A stretch of 64,000 nt of DNA from NCBI RefSeq assembly GCF_037023145.1, contig NZ_CP146092.1, positions 1,178,001 through 1,242,000 on the forward strand. Reading direction: 5' to 3'. Below the pieces are notes generated by a model. It did no database searches. It worked only from the letters and a program-made list of their open reading frames with translations, and was not told the DNA's origin. The position numbers and the translations under genes are program-made. Positions 29,871 to 37,809 of this stretch are shown here, piece after piece; positions within the stretch are counted from its first letter, which is position 1; each line of letters opens with the position of its first letter. Source of the DNA: Ralstonia sp. RRA (GTDB lineage Bacteria > Pseudomonadota > Gammaproteobacteria > Burkholderiales > Burkholderiaceae).

Positions 29871-29884
29871 TTTCAGCGCTGAAA
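29871..29884. promoter_or_regulatory. 14-bp perfect palindrome upstream of the LuxR-type gene
   Basis: TTTCAGCGCTGAAA lies between the tpsB-like stop and the LuxR start, beside the AT-rich ATATAAAAAATATA. LuxR-type proteins bind dyads of this size, so autoregulation is plausible. No T tract follows, so it is not a terminator. Confidence 0.45.
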
Positions 29885-29935
29885 ATATAAAAAATATACA
29901 AAATTCCTTAACCTGTTCAGTGCCTTGTCTGCCGC

Positions 29936-31606
29936 CTAGTTGAACTGGTACGTGTAGGCAGCGGTGAAGCGCAGGCTGCGAGAGCTCGTGTTGATCGGCT
30001 TGTCGCCCACCGGGCGCGCAATGGCCAAGTCCAGCGTGTAGTACTTGCGGTCGGAGAAACGCACCCCCAGCGCAATGGAGCCAAGCTGGTCATGCACCAG
30101 CGTGCCGGCGTTTGAATACACCTTGGCTGTGTCGTACAGCACGTAGGGCTGCACGGTCTTCAGGTATTCCATCGACACCGGGAAGACCCGGTTGAGTTCT
30201 ACCGATGCGCCCCAACCGCGGTCGCCTGCCACTTCGCCCGCCGGATAGGCCAAGCCGAAGAAACGTCCGCCAAAGCTGATCTGCTCCGACGACGGCAAGT
30301 TCGCCCCGCTGTATTGCGCCGCGCCCGAGACCGCGATGCCAAAGCCGAAGGGCAGGTCATGGGCTTCGCTTGCGGTAATGCGCGTGCGCAGAAAGCCAAG
30401 ATCGACGTTGTTTTGGGCCTTGGGCGATGCAGATTTGCCGGCACCGAGCCCGCTGATCCCTTGATACACCCCAATGGATGCGCGCCGCGTTTCACCGGGA
30501 TTCACTTCCGTGTAGACCGCTTCAGCGCCGGCAACGCGCACCTTCGTGTCCAATTCCGTTTGTGGGAGGGTGATGTCTTGCGGCGAGTACTGCTGCTTGT
30601 CGTCGTTGCCATAAAACGTGCCGGTGACTGTCAGGCTGCGCGTGTTCGACAGCAGCACCGGATAGCTCAGCGACAGGCCCAGCCGCTGCGTGTCGGTCAG
30701 ATAGCGCGACTGATAGCCGAGCTGCTCAAGCGGCAGGTTCTCGGGCATGCCGCGATAGTGCGACCACGTGAGCTTGGCCAGCAGCCCGTCGGTGCCGATC
30801 GGTTGCGCCCAGGTGGCGGAGTAGAACGTTTCGTGATCGGGCCCGCGCGGCTGCAGCGTCGACACCGTGATCTGCTCGCCGAGCGGCGTCACGCTGTTGA
30901 GCGTGCCCGTGATGACGGCACGCACACCAGGTGAGCGGTATTCGACGCCGGTACCGATGGTGTACGGCTGGCGCTTGACGTTGAGCACCAGTTCGCTCGC
31001 GCCATCGGTGGTGGTGGGCGGCTGCACGGTCGCGGTGATCTGTACGCCGGGTTGCAGTGCCAGCACGCCGGTTACGCGCTCGAAGGTCTCCTTGCGCAGC
31101 GGCTTCTCATCCATCAAGCGCTGCGAGATCTCGCGCAACCGACCTTCCAGCGGCCCGGGCGTGCCCTCGATGCGCATGCGCGCCACGTAGCCTTCCACCA
31201 CTGTGATGCGGACCACGCCGCCTTCGAAGGTTTGCGCCGGCACGAACGCGAAGGAGAGCGGATAGCCGCGGTCGGCATACAGCTTGGTGACATCGTTGGC
31301 CGCCTGCAGCAGCTGCGCGACGGTGACGTCGTGCCCGGCCAGCGGCGCGAAGTACGCAGCAATCTCGGGAAACGGCAGCGTCTTGACGCCTTCGATCTGG
31401 AACTTGGTGGGCGTGAGGTGCGTGGCGAGCAGGTTTTCCAGCGCCGGGTTCGGCCGCTGCACTTGCACCTGGATCTTCTGCTCAGGCGGGCGGGAGGTAT
31501 CGACCTTGGGCAGCGTGTCGATCGGGTTGCCTTGCGTGGGGCTGCTCTGTGCCCAGCTCAGTGCCGGGCTGGTCAATGCAACGCCTGTGGCCAGCGCTAA
31601 CCGCAT
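29936..31606 (-). CDS. Two-partner-secretion outer-membrane transporter (TpsB; ShlB/FhaC/HecB family)
   Basis: The protein has 556 residues from the ATG at 31606, with GGAG seven bases upstream. An earlier in-frame start would include long non-coding DNA. A signal peptide (cleavage near WAQ) leads to a linker, a POTRA_2 domain (about 60-145; LTPTKFQIEGVKTLPFPEI and GVVRITVVEGYV), a second POTRA-like region and a 16-strand-type barrel ending in YTYQFN with a C-terminal aromatic. The family moves TpsA exoproteins across the outer membrane. No TpsA with the usual N-terminal secretion domain is present. The upstream gene on the same strand encodes a repeat lipoprotein, which is the candidate partner by position only. 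Confidence 0.93.
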   Translation of the reverse strand: MRLALATGVALTSPALSWAQSSPTQGNPIDTLPKVDTSRPPEQKIQVQVQRPNPALENLLATHLTPTKFQIEGVKTLPFPEIAAYFAPLAGHDVTVAQLLQAANDVTKLYADRGYPLSFAFVPAQTFEGGVVRITVVEGYVARMRIEGTPGPLEGRLREISQRLMDEKPLRKETFERVTGVLALQPGVQITATVQPPTTTDGASELVLNVKRQPYTIGTGVEYRSPGVRAVITGTLNSVTPLGEQITVSTLQPRGPDHETFYSATWAQPIGTDGLLAKLTWSHYRGMPENLPLEQLGYQSRYLTDTQRLGLSLSYPVLLSNTRSLTVTGTFYGNDDKQQYSPQDITLPQTELDTKVRVAGAEAVYTEVNPGETRRASIGVYQGISGLGAGKSASPKAQNNVDLGFLRTRITASEAHDLPFGFGIAVSGAAQYSGANLPSSEQISFGGRFFGLAYPAGEVAGDRGWGASVELNRVFPVSMEYLKTVQPYVLYDTAKVYSNAGTLVHDQLGSIALGVRFSDRKYYTLDLAIARPVGDKPINTSSRSLRFTAAYTYQFN

Positions 31607-31710
31607 CGTGGTGCTCCGCACGCGTGTCTCCTCCGTGGTGTTTGTTCTGCAGTGAAGCGATTCGCCGGTCCGGGCCGGTCGACGCCGCGCATGGTTGCGC
31701 ACTGCATGGA

Positions 31711-31740
31711 ACGATAACCGCGAGACATGGTGCTTTACAA
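31711..31740 (-). promoter_or_regulatory. Possible promoter of the tpsB-like gene
   Basis: On the minus strand TTGTAA and TATCGT lie 18 bp apart, about 105 bp before the ATG. Further up, at 31868-31895, a 10-bp imperfect hairpin (GCGGATCGGC / GCCGGTCCGC) lacks a T tract. Nothing else is visible in the 310-bp gap 31607-31916. Confidence 0.35.
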
Positions 31741-31916
31741 CAAAACACATAGAAGCAACGTTCACGCGACGCAACGCCATGGTTGATACCAATGGTGTGT
31801 GACTCCGTGCCCGTTGGCCCAGCAATCGTGCCGCTTGGCGCGACATCATCGCGTTTGAAACGCAACAGCGGACCGGCTGGTCAGGCCGATCCGCCGCGCG
31901 TTGTACTGCGCTTTGA

Positions 31917-33329
31917 TCAGTGATGCGCGCCGCCCAGTACGCCACCCACCGTGCCCAGCAGGCCGCCTACCGCGCCGGTCACCGGTGCCAGCGGCGTTGC
32001 AGCGCCGGCTGAAGTCAGGCCGCTGCCCACTGTGGTGACAACCGTGCCCACCGGCGCCGTGATCGAGCTGACCGGGTTGCCGCCGCCTGCCGCACCGCCG
32101 AGGCCGCCCAGTGCGCCGGTAATCGGTGTGAGCGGGTTGGACCCAACAGCCGCGCCACCCGTCAGGCCACCCAACGCACCGGTGATGGGTGCAAGCGGAT
32201 TGCTGCCACCCGCACCACCCAAGCCGCCGAGTGCTCCGGTAATCGGTGCGAGCGGGTTGGAGCCACCAGCCGCGCCACCCGTCAAGCCACCCAACACACC
32301 GGTGATGGGCGCCAGCGGATTGCTACCACCCGCACCGCCCAGGCCACCGAGCAGGCCAGTAATCGGAGCCAGCGGGTTGCCGCCCGGCGACGTCGTCGGC
32401 GAGTACACCGCACCGCCCAGCGCGCCGACCGTATTGCCGACTGCCGTCACCACACCGCCCAGATTGCCGACGACCGGTGCATGGGTTGCAGTGATGGCGC
32501 TGCCGCCGTTGGCGACCGCACCGCCCAACTGGCCCAGCAGCGTGTTGCCCGGCGACCCCAAGCCCGAGGTCGCGCCGAGCGTCTGCGTGGCGCCGGTGAG
32601 CTGCGAGGTAATCGGAATGATGGCTGTGCTGAGTTGCTGCGTGAGCTGCTGTACAGGGCCCGTCGACAGCGCCGTGCCAAGCGTGCTGCCGCCGTTGGCA
32701 ACAGCTTGGCCGACTTGCGTGACCACGCCGGCCAGCGGCGTCGTTACCGGGGCCAGCGGCGCCAGCGGGCCAGTGCCCAGATTGTTGACCAGCGTACCGG
32801 CGCTGGTGACTGTGTTGCCTGCGCCCGTGACCACGTTGCCGAGGCTCGACACCGTGGTGCCAACCGGATCCGGATTGCGTCCGATGCTGCCGAGGCCATT
32901 CTGTACGCCAGCGCCCAGCGCCGAAACGGTCGTGCCAACGTTATCCACCACACCACCCAGGCCGCTCTGCACGCCGCTCAACTGCGAGGGCAGTGGTGCG
33001 TTCTTGATGTCCGCGCCGATACCGCTGACCGCCGAGCCGGCGGCCGATACGACATTGCCCGTGTTGTTGAGGATCGTGCCTGCCGGCGTCAGGGGCGCCG
33101 GTGCGGGTGTCGGTGACGGAGAGGGCGACGGGGACGGCGAAGGCGAGGGTGACGGAGAGGGCGACGGCGAAGGCGAGGGTGTCGAGCCGCCCGCGTTGTT
33201 GTTCGAGCCGCCGCTACCGTTCGAGCCACCCAACTTGCCACCCACATCGCCCGAACCCGAGCTTGCGCAACCGCCCAAGACCAACAGGCTAGCCATCGTA
33301 GCTGCCAGGCACTTGATGTTCTTATTCAT
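31917..33329 (-). CDS. Gly-rich repeat surface lipoprotein A with (Ser-Pro)n stalk
   Basis: The 470-residue protein has a lipobox at VLGGC (residue 21), a Gly/Ser/Asn linker, a stalk of about 15 Ser-Pro dipeptides (about 52-80), a middle region of N-x-G and V-x-x-x-G helical repeats and a C-terminal series of NPLAPITG-x-LGGL-GGAGG units (about 315-420). It ends in His-His. Such proteins are sometimes called collagen-like, but there is no Gly-x-y triplet run. It is paralogous along most of its length to the divergent gene at 33831, for example NPDPVGTTVSSLGNVV versus NPNPIGTTVASTGNVV. A near-consensus sigma-54 promoter lies 77-92 bp upstream. The tpsB-like gene follows on the same strand. Confidence 0.85.
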   Translation of the reverse strand: MNKNIKCLAATMASLLVLGGCASSGSGDVGGKLGGSNGSGGSNNNAGGSTPSPSPSPSPSPSPSPSPSPSPSPTPAPAPLTPAGTILNNTGNVVSAAGSAVSGIGADIKNAPLPSQLSGVQSGLGGVVDNVGTTVSALGAGVQNGLGSIGRNPDPVGTTVSSLGNVVTGAGNTVTSAGTLVNNLGTGPLAPLAPVTTPLAGVVTQVGQAVANGGSTLGTALSTGPVQQLTQQLSTAIIPITSQLTGATQTLGATSGLGSPGNTLLGQLGGAVANGGSAITATHAPVVGNLGGVVTAVGNTVGALGGAVYSPTTSPGGNPLAPITGLLGGLGGAGGSNPLAPITGVLGGLTGGAAGGSNPLAPITGALGGLGGAGGSNPLAPITGALGGLTGGAAVGSNPLTPITGALGGLGGAAGGGNPVSSITAPVGTVVTTVGSGLTSAGAATPLAPVTGAVGGLLGTVGGVLGGAHH

Positions 33330-33405
33330 GATCGTTCTCCCGTTTTAAAAGTCCGCTTTTGTCAGCTGGAAAATGGTCCCAATGTCGATTTGGGTAGCGG
33401 GACTC

Positions 33406-33421
33406 TGCAAACGGTGTGCCA
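33406..33421 (-). promoter_or_regulatory. Sigma-54 promoter of lipoprotein A
   Basis: On the minus strand TGGCACA-CCGT-TTGCA matches the -24/-12 consensus TGGCACG-N4-TTGCA at all but one position, with GG and GC exactly 10 bp apart. The predicted start is near 33395, giving a leader of about 65 nt. Confidence 0.85.
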
Positions 33422-33590
33422 TGTCTTGATTATTGCGCTATGCGTAATTGATTATCAAAATTCGGCGTGATTTTCTCTTTTGGAATGGAGGAATCGTGAA
33501 AACTAACTCAAATATGGGATTTACCCTGCCCTACGAATGAGGGAGGGAAACGTTTGCTATGGGGGTTATGTTTGGGTTGAATATGTTCCG

Positions 33591-33610
33591 TGTCACGTTA
33601 CAACGTAACG
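33591..33610. promoter_or_regulatory. TGTYACGTNACA motif between the lipoprotein genes, candidate activator site
   Basis: TGTCACGTTACA (33591-33602) overlaps a perfect inverted repeat CGTTAC-AAC-GTAACG (33596-33610). A related TGACCGTAACA lies at 33629-33639. The site is about 150-170 bp from one sigma-54 start and about 200 bp from the other, a normal place for an enhancer-type site. The same 12-mer pattern recurs upstream of flp. The rest of 33330-33830 is AT-rich, with no gene I can support. Confidence 0.5.
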
Positions 33611-33733
33611 CCGGGAACACGTGTTTTCTGACCGTAACACCTCTCCGTCGTATTCGGGTAATGCCGGATGCGCTGTCTGCAAAGCCTGTTGTGACGCCGC
33701 TCTTCAGCAGTCGATGTTTCTCTCTAATGAGGC

Positions 33734-33749
33734 TGGCATGGCAATTGCA
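33734..33749 (+). promoter_or_regulatory. Sigma-54 promoter of lipoprotein B
   Basis: TGGCATG-GCAA-TTGCA fits the -24/-12 consensus with one mismatch and exact GG-N10-GC spacing. The predicted start is near 33760, about 70 nt before the ATG. It mirrors the promoter of the divergent paralogue. Confidence 0.88.
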
Positions 33750-33830
33750 GAATCTGGCCCGCAGTTCGCAATACCGAGCTCAGATACAACAGGTAAGACT
33801 TAAGACAAATCCTTGAGAAGGGGACGGGAC

Positions 33831-34955
33831 ATGAAACAGATCCAGAAAACCATCCACGTCATGCCGCTGGCGTGCGCCGTTGCTGCTCTCATGCTGGCAG
33901 CGTGCTCTTCAGGTGGCGGCGGTTCCGGCAGCTCGCCGAACCCCAGCCCGAATGATCTGACAGGGGTGACGCCTGTCGGCAAGGTCGCCAACGGCACCGG
34001 CAACACGGTTGTGGCGACGGGCCAGGCCATCAGCAGCCTGGGTACGACCCTGCAGAACGCCAATATTCCGGGCCTTTCCGACCAAGCCAAGGCAGGCCTG
34101 GGTGGTACGGTCAGCAATGCCGGCAAGGCTGTCAGCGACCTGGGCTTGGGCGTGCAAACCGGTCTGGGCAAGATGGGCCAGAACCCGAATCCAATTGGAA
34201 CGACGGTGGCCAGCACTGGCAACGTCGTGACGGACCTCGGCCAAACCACGGTCAGCGCCGGTACGCTCGTGCAGGGCCTGGGCCAAGGCTCGGGCGCGCC
34301 GCTTGCGCCCGTTACTCAGCCGGTAGGGGCTGGCGTGCAGCAGATTGGCCAGGCGCTGATTGGCGGTGGCACCTTGCTGGGCAGCGCGCTGTCGTCCGGC
34401 GCGGTACAACAAGTCACGCAGCAGGCCAGCTCGGCCATCGTGCCGGTTACCACGCAATTGACCAACGCCACGCAATCGGGCGGCGACGCGACTGGCCTGG
34501 GCGGTCCGTTCAGCTCGCTGCTGGGTACGGTTGGCGGCGGCGTGGCCGGTGCCGGTAACACCATTACCGGGACTGGCGTGCCGGTAGTTTCAACCCTGGG
34601 CCCGGTGGTTTCCTCTATTGGGGTTACGGTGGCCGCAGTGGGTGGCGTAGGCACTGCCGGCGGCTCGTCTGGCAGCAATCCGCTGGGTGGTTTGCTTGGC
34701 GGCGTGGGTGGTGCCTCGGGCGGCAGCAATCCGCTGGCACCGCTGACAGGCCTGCTGGGTGGCGCGGCCGGTGGCTCCAACCCCTTGGCGCCCGTTACCA
34801 GCTTGCTGGGCGGGGCCGCGGGTGGCTCCAACCCGCTCGCGCCTGTCACTGGCCTGTTGGGCGGCGTGACCAGCGCAGCCGGCGGCGCCTCGGGCAGCAA
34901 TCCACTGGCGCCTGTTACGAACTTGCTGGGCGGCGTAGGCAGCCTGGCGCACTGA
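33831..34955 (+). CDS. Gly-rich repeat surface lipoprotein B, paralogue of A
   Basis: This 374-residue protein starts at ATG 33831 (AAGGGG upstream). The lipobox is LMLAAC (about residue 25), then a Gly/Ser linker and a very short SPNPSPN stalk in place of the long Ser-Pro run of A. The body has V-x-x-x-G repeats and a C-terminal set of five or so NPLAP-V/L-T-x-LLGG units. There are no cysteines beyond the lipid-modified one. It is divergent from paralogue A and reads toward the Tad pilus locus. Surface display or adhesion is inferred from the lipid anchor, low-complexity stalk and neighbours, not from any recognised domain. Confidence 0.85.
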   Translation: MKQIQKTIHVMPLACAVAALMLAACSSGGGGSGSSPNPSPNDLTGVTPVGKVANGTGNTVVATGQAISSLGTTLQNANIPGLSDQAKAGLGGTVSNAGKAVSDLGLGVQTGLGKMGQNPNPIGTTVASTGNVVTDLGQTTVSAGTLVQGLGQGSGAPLAPVTQPVGAGVQQIGQALIGGGTLLGSALSSGAVQQVTQQASSAIVPVTTQLTNATQSGGDATGLGGPFSSLLGTVGGGVAGAGNTITGTGVPVVSTLGPVVSSIGVTVAAVGGVGTAGGSSGSNPLGGLLGGVGGASGGSNPLAPLTGLLGGAAGGSNPLAPVTSLLGGAAGGSNPLAPVTGLLGGVTSAAGGASGSNPLAPVTNLLGGVGSLAH

Positions 34956-34979
34956 GCAGTACCTGTCTGTGCTCTTGAA

Positions 34980-35021
34980 GGTGCGCGGGCGTGTTCCCGT
35001 CGCTCGCGCATCCTTTTTTTT
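34980..35021 (+). terminator. Terminator after lipoprotein B
   Basis: GGTGCGCGGGCG and CGCTCGCGCATCC form a long GC stem with one bulge and one mismatch, followed by eight T residues. Confidence 0.85.
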
Positions 35022-35244
35022 GCCATGACAGAGAATGGGGAGCGTTCAGATCACCCCCGGATTAATGGAGAACCCGCACACATAATGGGCATAGTCTGCC
35101 GATCATTAAGGGATTTCCATTAGTTTTCAGAGGGTTGGTGCGTCTTTAATGAGGTTTAATAGAGCCTTTACTCTAATTTTGAGTAAGTACCTAAATTGAG
35201 TTATTTTGTTTGCGGCGCCGCACGCCTATAAAACCGTTACGGGA

Positions 35245-35266
35245 TGTTACGTGACATACGTGACAT
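35245..35266. promoter_or_regulatory. TGTYACGTNACA motif with ACGTGACAT tandem repeat upstream of flp
   Basis: TGTTACGTGACA (35245-35256) matches the near-palindrome found between the lipoprotein genes. The 9-mer ACGTGACAT is repeated head to tail at 35249-35257 and 35258-35266, and another GTTACG lies at 35236. It is about 265-285 bp before the flp ATG. The rest of 35022-35530 is AT-rich. It holds a TATAAA (35414-35419) that might be a -10. I found no sigma-54 promoter there. Confidence 0.5.
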
Positions 35267-35530
35267 TCTGATGGCGAGGTAACGGGTTGGGGGTGTGCGG
35301 TGGTCATCGGGTGTTTTTGCGGGACCAAGATCACCTGATGGCTTGTCATCTTTGTTTTATTGATAAAACGAAGGTGGCGCGGCGAAAAGATTTTGTTTCG
35401 ACCGTGTCATCGCTATAAATCCCCAAGCGTTTTATCCGTTATTAGCCAATATGAACTGGTCGCGGCCGGAGCACCGCAGGCTGGTCAAGACCAACAACAT
35501 CCGCGGGCGAGTGCAAACAGGAGAGCAATC

Positions 35531-35716
35531 ATGAAAAACGCCGTTCTGAAGTTCCTTCGCGACGAACAAGGTGCTACGGCCGTCGAGTACGGCATGATCG
35601 CGGGCCTGATCGCAGCAGCGATTGCAGCCACGATCAAAGCGCTGGGCACCGACCTGACGAACGTGTTCAACACCATTTGCGGCGCGATCAAGGGCGGCAC
35701 TGCCACCACGTGCTGA
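35531..35716 (+). CDS. flp: Flp-type IVb pilin
   Basis: This 61-residue prepilin starts at ATG 35531 with AGGAGAG upstream. A longer frame exists but reads through promoter DNA. The short basic leader ends in G14, and the mature protein starts ATAVEYG with Glu at +5 and Tyr at +6, the Flp signature. A hydrophobic helix follows (MIAGLIAAAIAATI). Two cysteines (C50 and the last residue, C61) could form a disulfide loop. It is the structural subunit of the Tad pilus. Its stop overlaps the start of the prepilin peptidase gene. Confidence 0.95.
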   Translation: MKNAVLKFLRDEQGATAVEYGMIAGLIAAAIAATIKALGTDLTNVFNTICGAIKGGTATTC

Positions 35717-36273
35717 CACGCTGGTACGGCCATATAGATACCGCAGGCTGGGTCAGTGTCGTAGTTTTCGCCATTCTTGCCATCACGTTGGACTTTCGCT
35801 CGCGGCGCGTGCCGAACTGGCTCGTCGCCGCTGGCGTGGTGCTGTCTATCGTGCTGATCGAGTTTGGCGGCGTGACAGCACTGGCCTATGACTGGCAGGA
35901 CTTCTGGCTCGGCGGGGCGATCGCATTTGCCTGCTTTCTACCGCTCTATGCACTGGGCTGGATGGGCGCGGGTGATGTCAAGTTTTTCACAGTGGCTGGG
36001 TTGCTGGCTGGTTGGCACGGTCTAGTGGCCGTGTGGCTTGTCTCAAGCATGATCTCAGGACTGCATGCGCTTGCGATCATGGCACTGCGTCAGCTTGATG
36101 CGTCGTCGCCCTCTGCCTGGCTAGTGATGCGAGTGTGTCCGGCGATCACCCGCTGGGATACCGCGCAGGCTGGACGCCGAGGCATTCCCTACGCAGCGCA
36201 TATGGCGATCGGCTTGCTGAGCCTGCCTTGGGTGCCAGCCGCGATGCGGATGCCGTGGCTGCCTGGCATGTAG
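35710..36273 (+). CDS. cpaA: Prepilin peptidase CpaA/TadV
   Basis: This 187-residue integral membrane aspartic peptidase (A24) has five or six helices. The catalytic Asp residues are in LDFRSRRVPNWL and the GxGD-type motif GAGDVKFF. I chose GTG 35710, which overlaps the flp stop by 7 bp (coupled translation). A TTG further up lies inside flp. It cleaves the leader of Flp and of the pseudopilin TadE. Confidence 0.9.
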   Translation: MLTRWYGHIDTAGWVSVVVFAILAITLDFRSRRVPNWLVAAGVVLSIVLIEFGGVTALAYDWQDFWLGGAIAFACFLPLYALGWMGAGDVKFFTVAGLLAGWHGLVAVWLVSSMISGLHALAIMALRQLDASSPSAWLVMRVCPAITRWDTAQAGRRGIPYAAHMAIGLLSLPWVPAAMRMPWLPGM

Positions 36274-36335
36274 TTCGGACAGTTGAAGAGCTGAAAAAGA
36301 GCCGCCAAGCGGCCTGATAAGAAAAGGAGTCGGCC

Positions 36336-36830
36336 ATGCCGACATTGCAATGGGAACGGGAGAGTGCACGACTGCACTCTGGCGTACGTATGTTTGCGGC
36401 CAGGCGACGCCGTAGTCGCGGCGCGACGGCGGTCGAGTTTGCCGTTGTCCTGCCTGTGCTTCTGGTGCTCATGCTCGGGATCGTGTACTACGGCGTGATC
36501 CTGGCCATGCAGCAGGTACTGACGCTGGCGGCCGAAGAGGGCGCCCGAGCTGCTCTGCGCTACCAATCTTCCAACACCCAGCGCGTGACCGCCGCTTACA
36601 CGGCTGTCAACGCAGCGCTGCCTGTTTCCATTCGCTCGCAGGTCACAACCAACCAAAGCGGATCGCCGTTGGTAACGTGCCCAACCATCGCGAGCATGCA
36701 ATGCCTGAGCGTCGTGCTTACGCTGCCGGTTACGACTGGCGCCACCCCGCTTTTGCCTTCCATTCCACTGCTGCCGGTGCCGTCCACGTTGACGGGTTCG
36801 GCGATCGTGCAGCTTGTGCCGAGTTCTTGA
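36336..36830 (+). CDS. tadE: TadE-like pseudopilin
   Basis: This 164-residue protein starts at ATG 36336, with AAGGAG upstream. A basic N-terminus (RRRRSRG) is followed by ATAVEF and a hydrophobic helix (VVLPVLLVLMLGIVYYGV), so G29/A30 is the likely prepilin-peptidase site. The C-terminal domain has two cysteines and is Pro/Leu/Thr-rich. TadE proteins are minor pilin-like parts of the Tad machine. Confidence 0.88.
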   Translation: MPTLQWERESARLHSGVRMFAARRRRSRGATAVEFAVVLPVLLVLMLGIVYYGVILAMQQVLTLAAEEGARAALRYQSSNTQRVTAAYTAVNAALPVSIRSQVTTNQSGSPLVTCPTIASMQCLSVVLTLPVTTGATPLLPSIPLLPVPSTLTGSAIVQLVPSS

Positions 36831-36882
36831 GTCGAAACGGCCCGCCAGTTCCACTTAACGATTGCATCGACAGGCTGCCTAG

Positions 36883-37809
36883 ATGACCAGCAAACATCTC
36901 CAGATCTTCGCCGCCGTGCTGCTGCTGCTTGCGGCCATTCTTGGTGCCGTGGCTTGGAAGAGTGCGCATCGTCCGCCCGCGCCGGTAGCCGTGCAGAAAG
37001 ACGGCAAGACGGCCTACCCGATTGTTGTCACGGTCAAACCGCTGGAGCCTGGCAAGCCCATTACGGCGGACCAACTGGGCATTGAGCAGTTGCCGATCAA
37101 TCCGGTCGAGGCATTCTCCGATGTGTCCAAGGTGGTGGGGCGCGAGCCGATTCTCCCGGTTGGCGTGGGCGTGCCGCTGCTTGCCTCCCAACTTGCGTCC
37201 GGATTGGCGCAGCAGGTGGGGGCGGGGCAGCGCGCGATTGCGATCACCGTTGATGAGGTGATCGGCGTTGGCAACCGCGTGATGCCTGGTGACTACGTGG
37301 ACGTGTTCCTCGTGGTGCGCAAGGATGGCCAGGAAATCGAGGACAGCCAGGCGCGGCTGCTGTTGCCGCATCTGCGCGTGCTGGCGTTCGGACCGCTGGC
37401 GGTCAATGAGGGGCCGCAGAAGCAGCCGGACGGCAACACCGTCACGCGGAAGGTCGACCAGGCTAGGACAGCCGTGCTGGCGGTGCCCGTGGAAGCCGTC
37501 AGTCAACTGGCGATGGCTCATCAGAGCGGCCGCCTGCTGCTTGCCTTGCGCAACCCAGGGGACGATGCCGAACCCACGGTGAAACCGCAGGACGCCGCAT
37601 TGTTGGCCGCTGCCAATCGCAACCCGATGGACGTGGCGCAGGCTGGCGTCTCGATGTCCAGCCTGACGGGGTCACCGCGCCGCCCTGTCCTGACGCAGCC
37701 AACACCGTTGCCCGCAATTGCGGCAGCACGCACGACGGTGCGCAGCAGCACTGCCAGCACCGGTGTGGAGATCATCCGCGCAGGTAAACGTGAGGAGCAA
37801 CATGACTGA
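36883..37809 (+). CDS. cpaB: Tad pilus assembly protein CpaB/RcpC
   Basis: This 308-residue protein has an N-terminal membrane anchor (about 8-25), a SAF domain (about 45-110; TVKPLEPGKPITADQL) and an RcpC domain (about 115-225; AITVDEVIGVGNRVMPGDYVDVFLV). It stabilises or gates the outer-membrane secretin CpaC in the periplasm. The C-terminal 60 residues are Pro/Thr/Ala-rich. Its stop overlaps the cpaC start by 8 bp. Confidence 0.93.
   Translation: MTSKHLQIFAAVLLLLAAILGAVAWKSAHRPPAPVAVQKDGKTAYPIVVTVKPLEPGKPITADQLGIEQLPINPVEAFSDVSKVVGREPILPVGVGVPLLASQLASGLAQQVGAGQRAIAITVDEVIGVGNRVMPGDYVDVFLVVRKDGQEIEDSQARLLLPHLRVLAFGPLAVNEGPQKQPDGNTVTRKVDQARTAVLAVPVEAVSQLAMAHQSGRLLLALRNPGDDAEPTVKPQDAALLAAANRNPMDVAQAGVSMSSLTGSPRRPVLTQPTPLPAIAAARTTVRSSTASTGVEIIRAGKREEQHD

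Noticed and set aside
31951..33348. A 465-codon Pro-rich plus-strand frame
   Set aside because: It is the antisense of lipoprotein A. The Pro-rich composition is the complement of its Gly repeats, and the lipobox and promoter support the minus strand.
33559..33816. A small plus-strand frame between the lipoprotein genes
   Set aside because: It overlaps the sigma-54 promoter and the TGTYACGTNACA motif, has no ribosome site or domain, and is best seen as regulatory DNA.
35339..35357. TGGCTTG-N4-CTTTG upstream of flp as a sigma-54 promoter
   Set aside because: The invariant GC at -12 is missing (TTTGTT). No other site in 35022-35530 has correct spacing and context.
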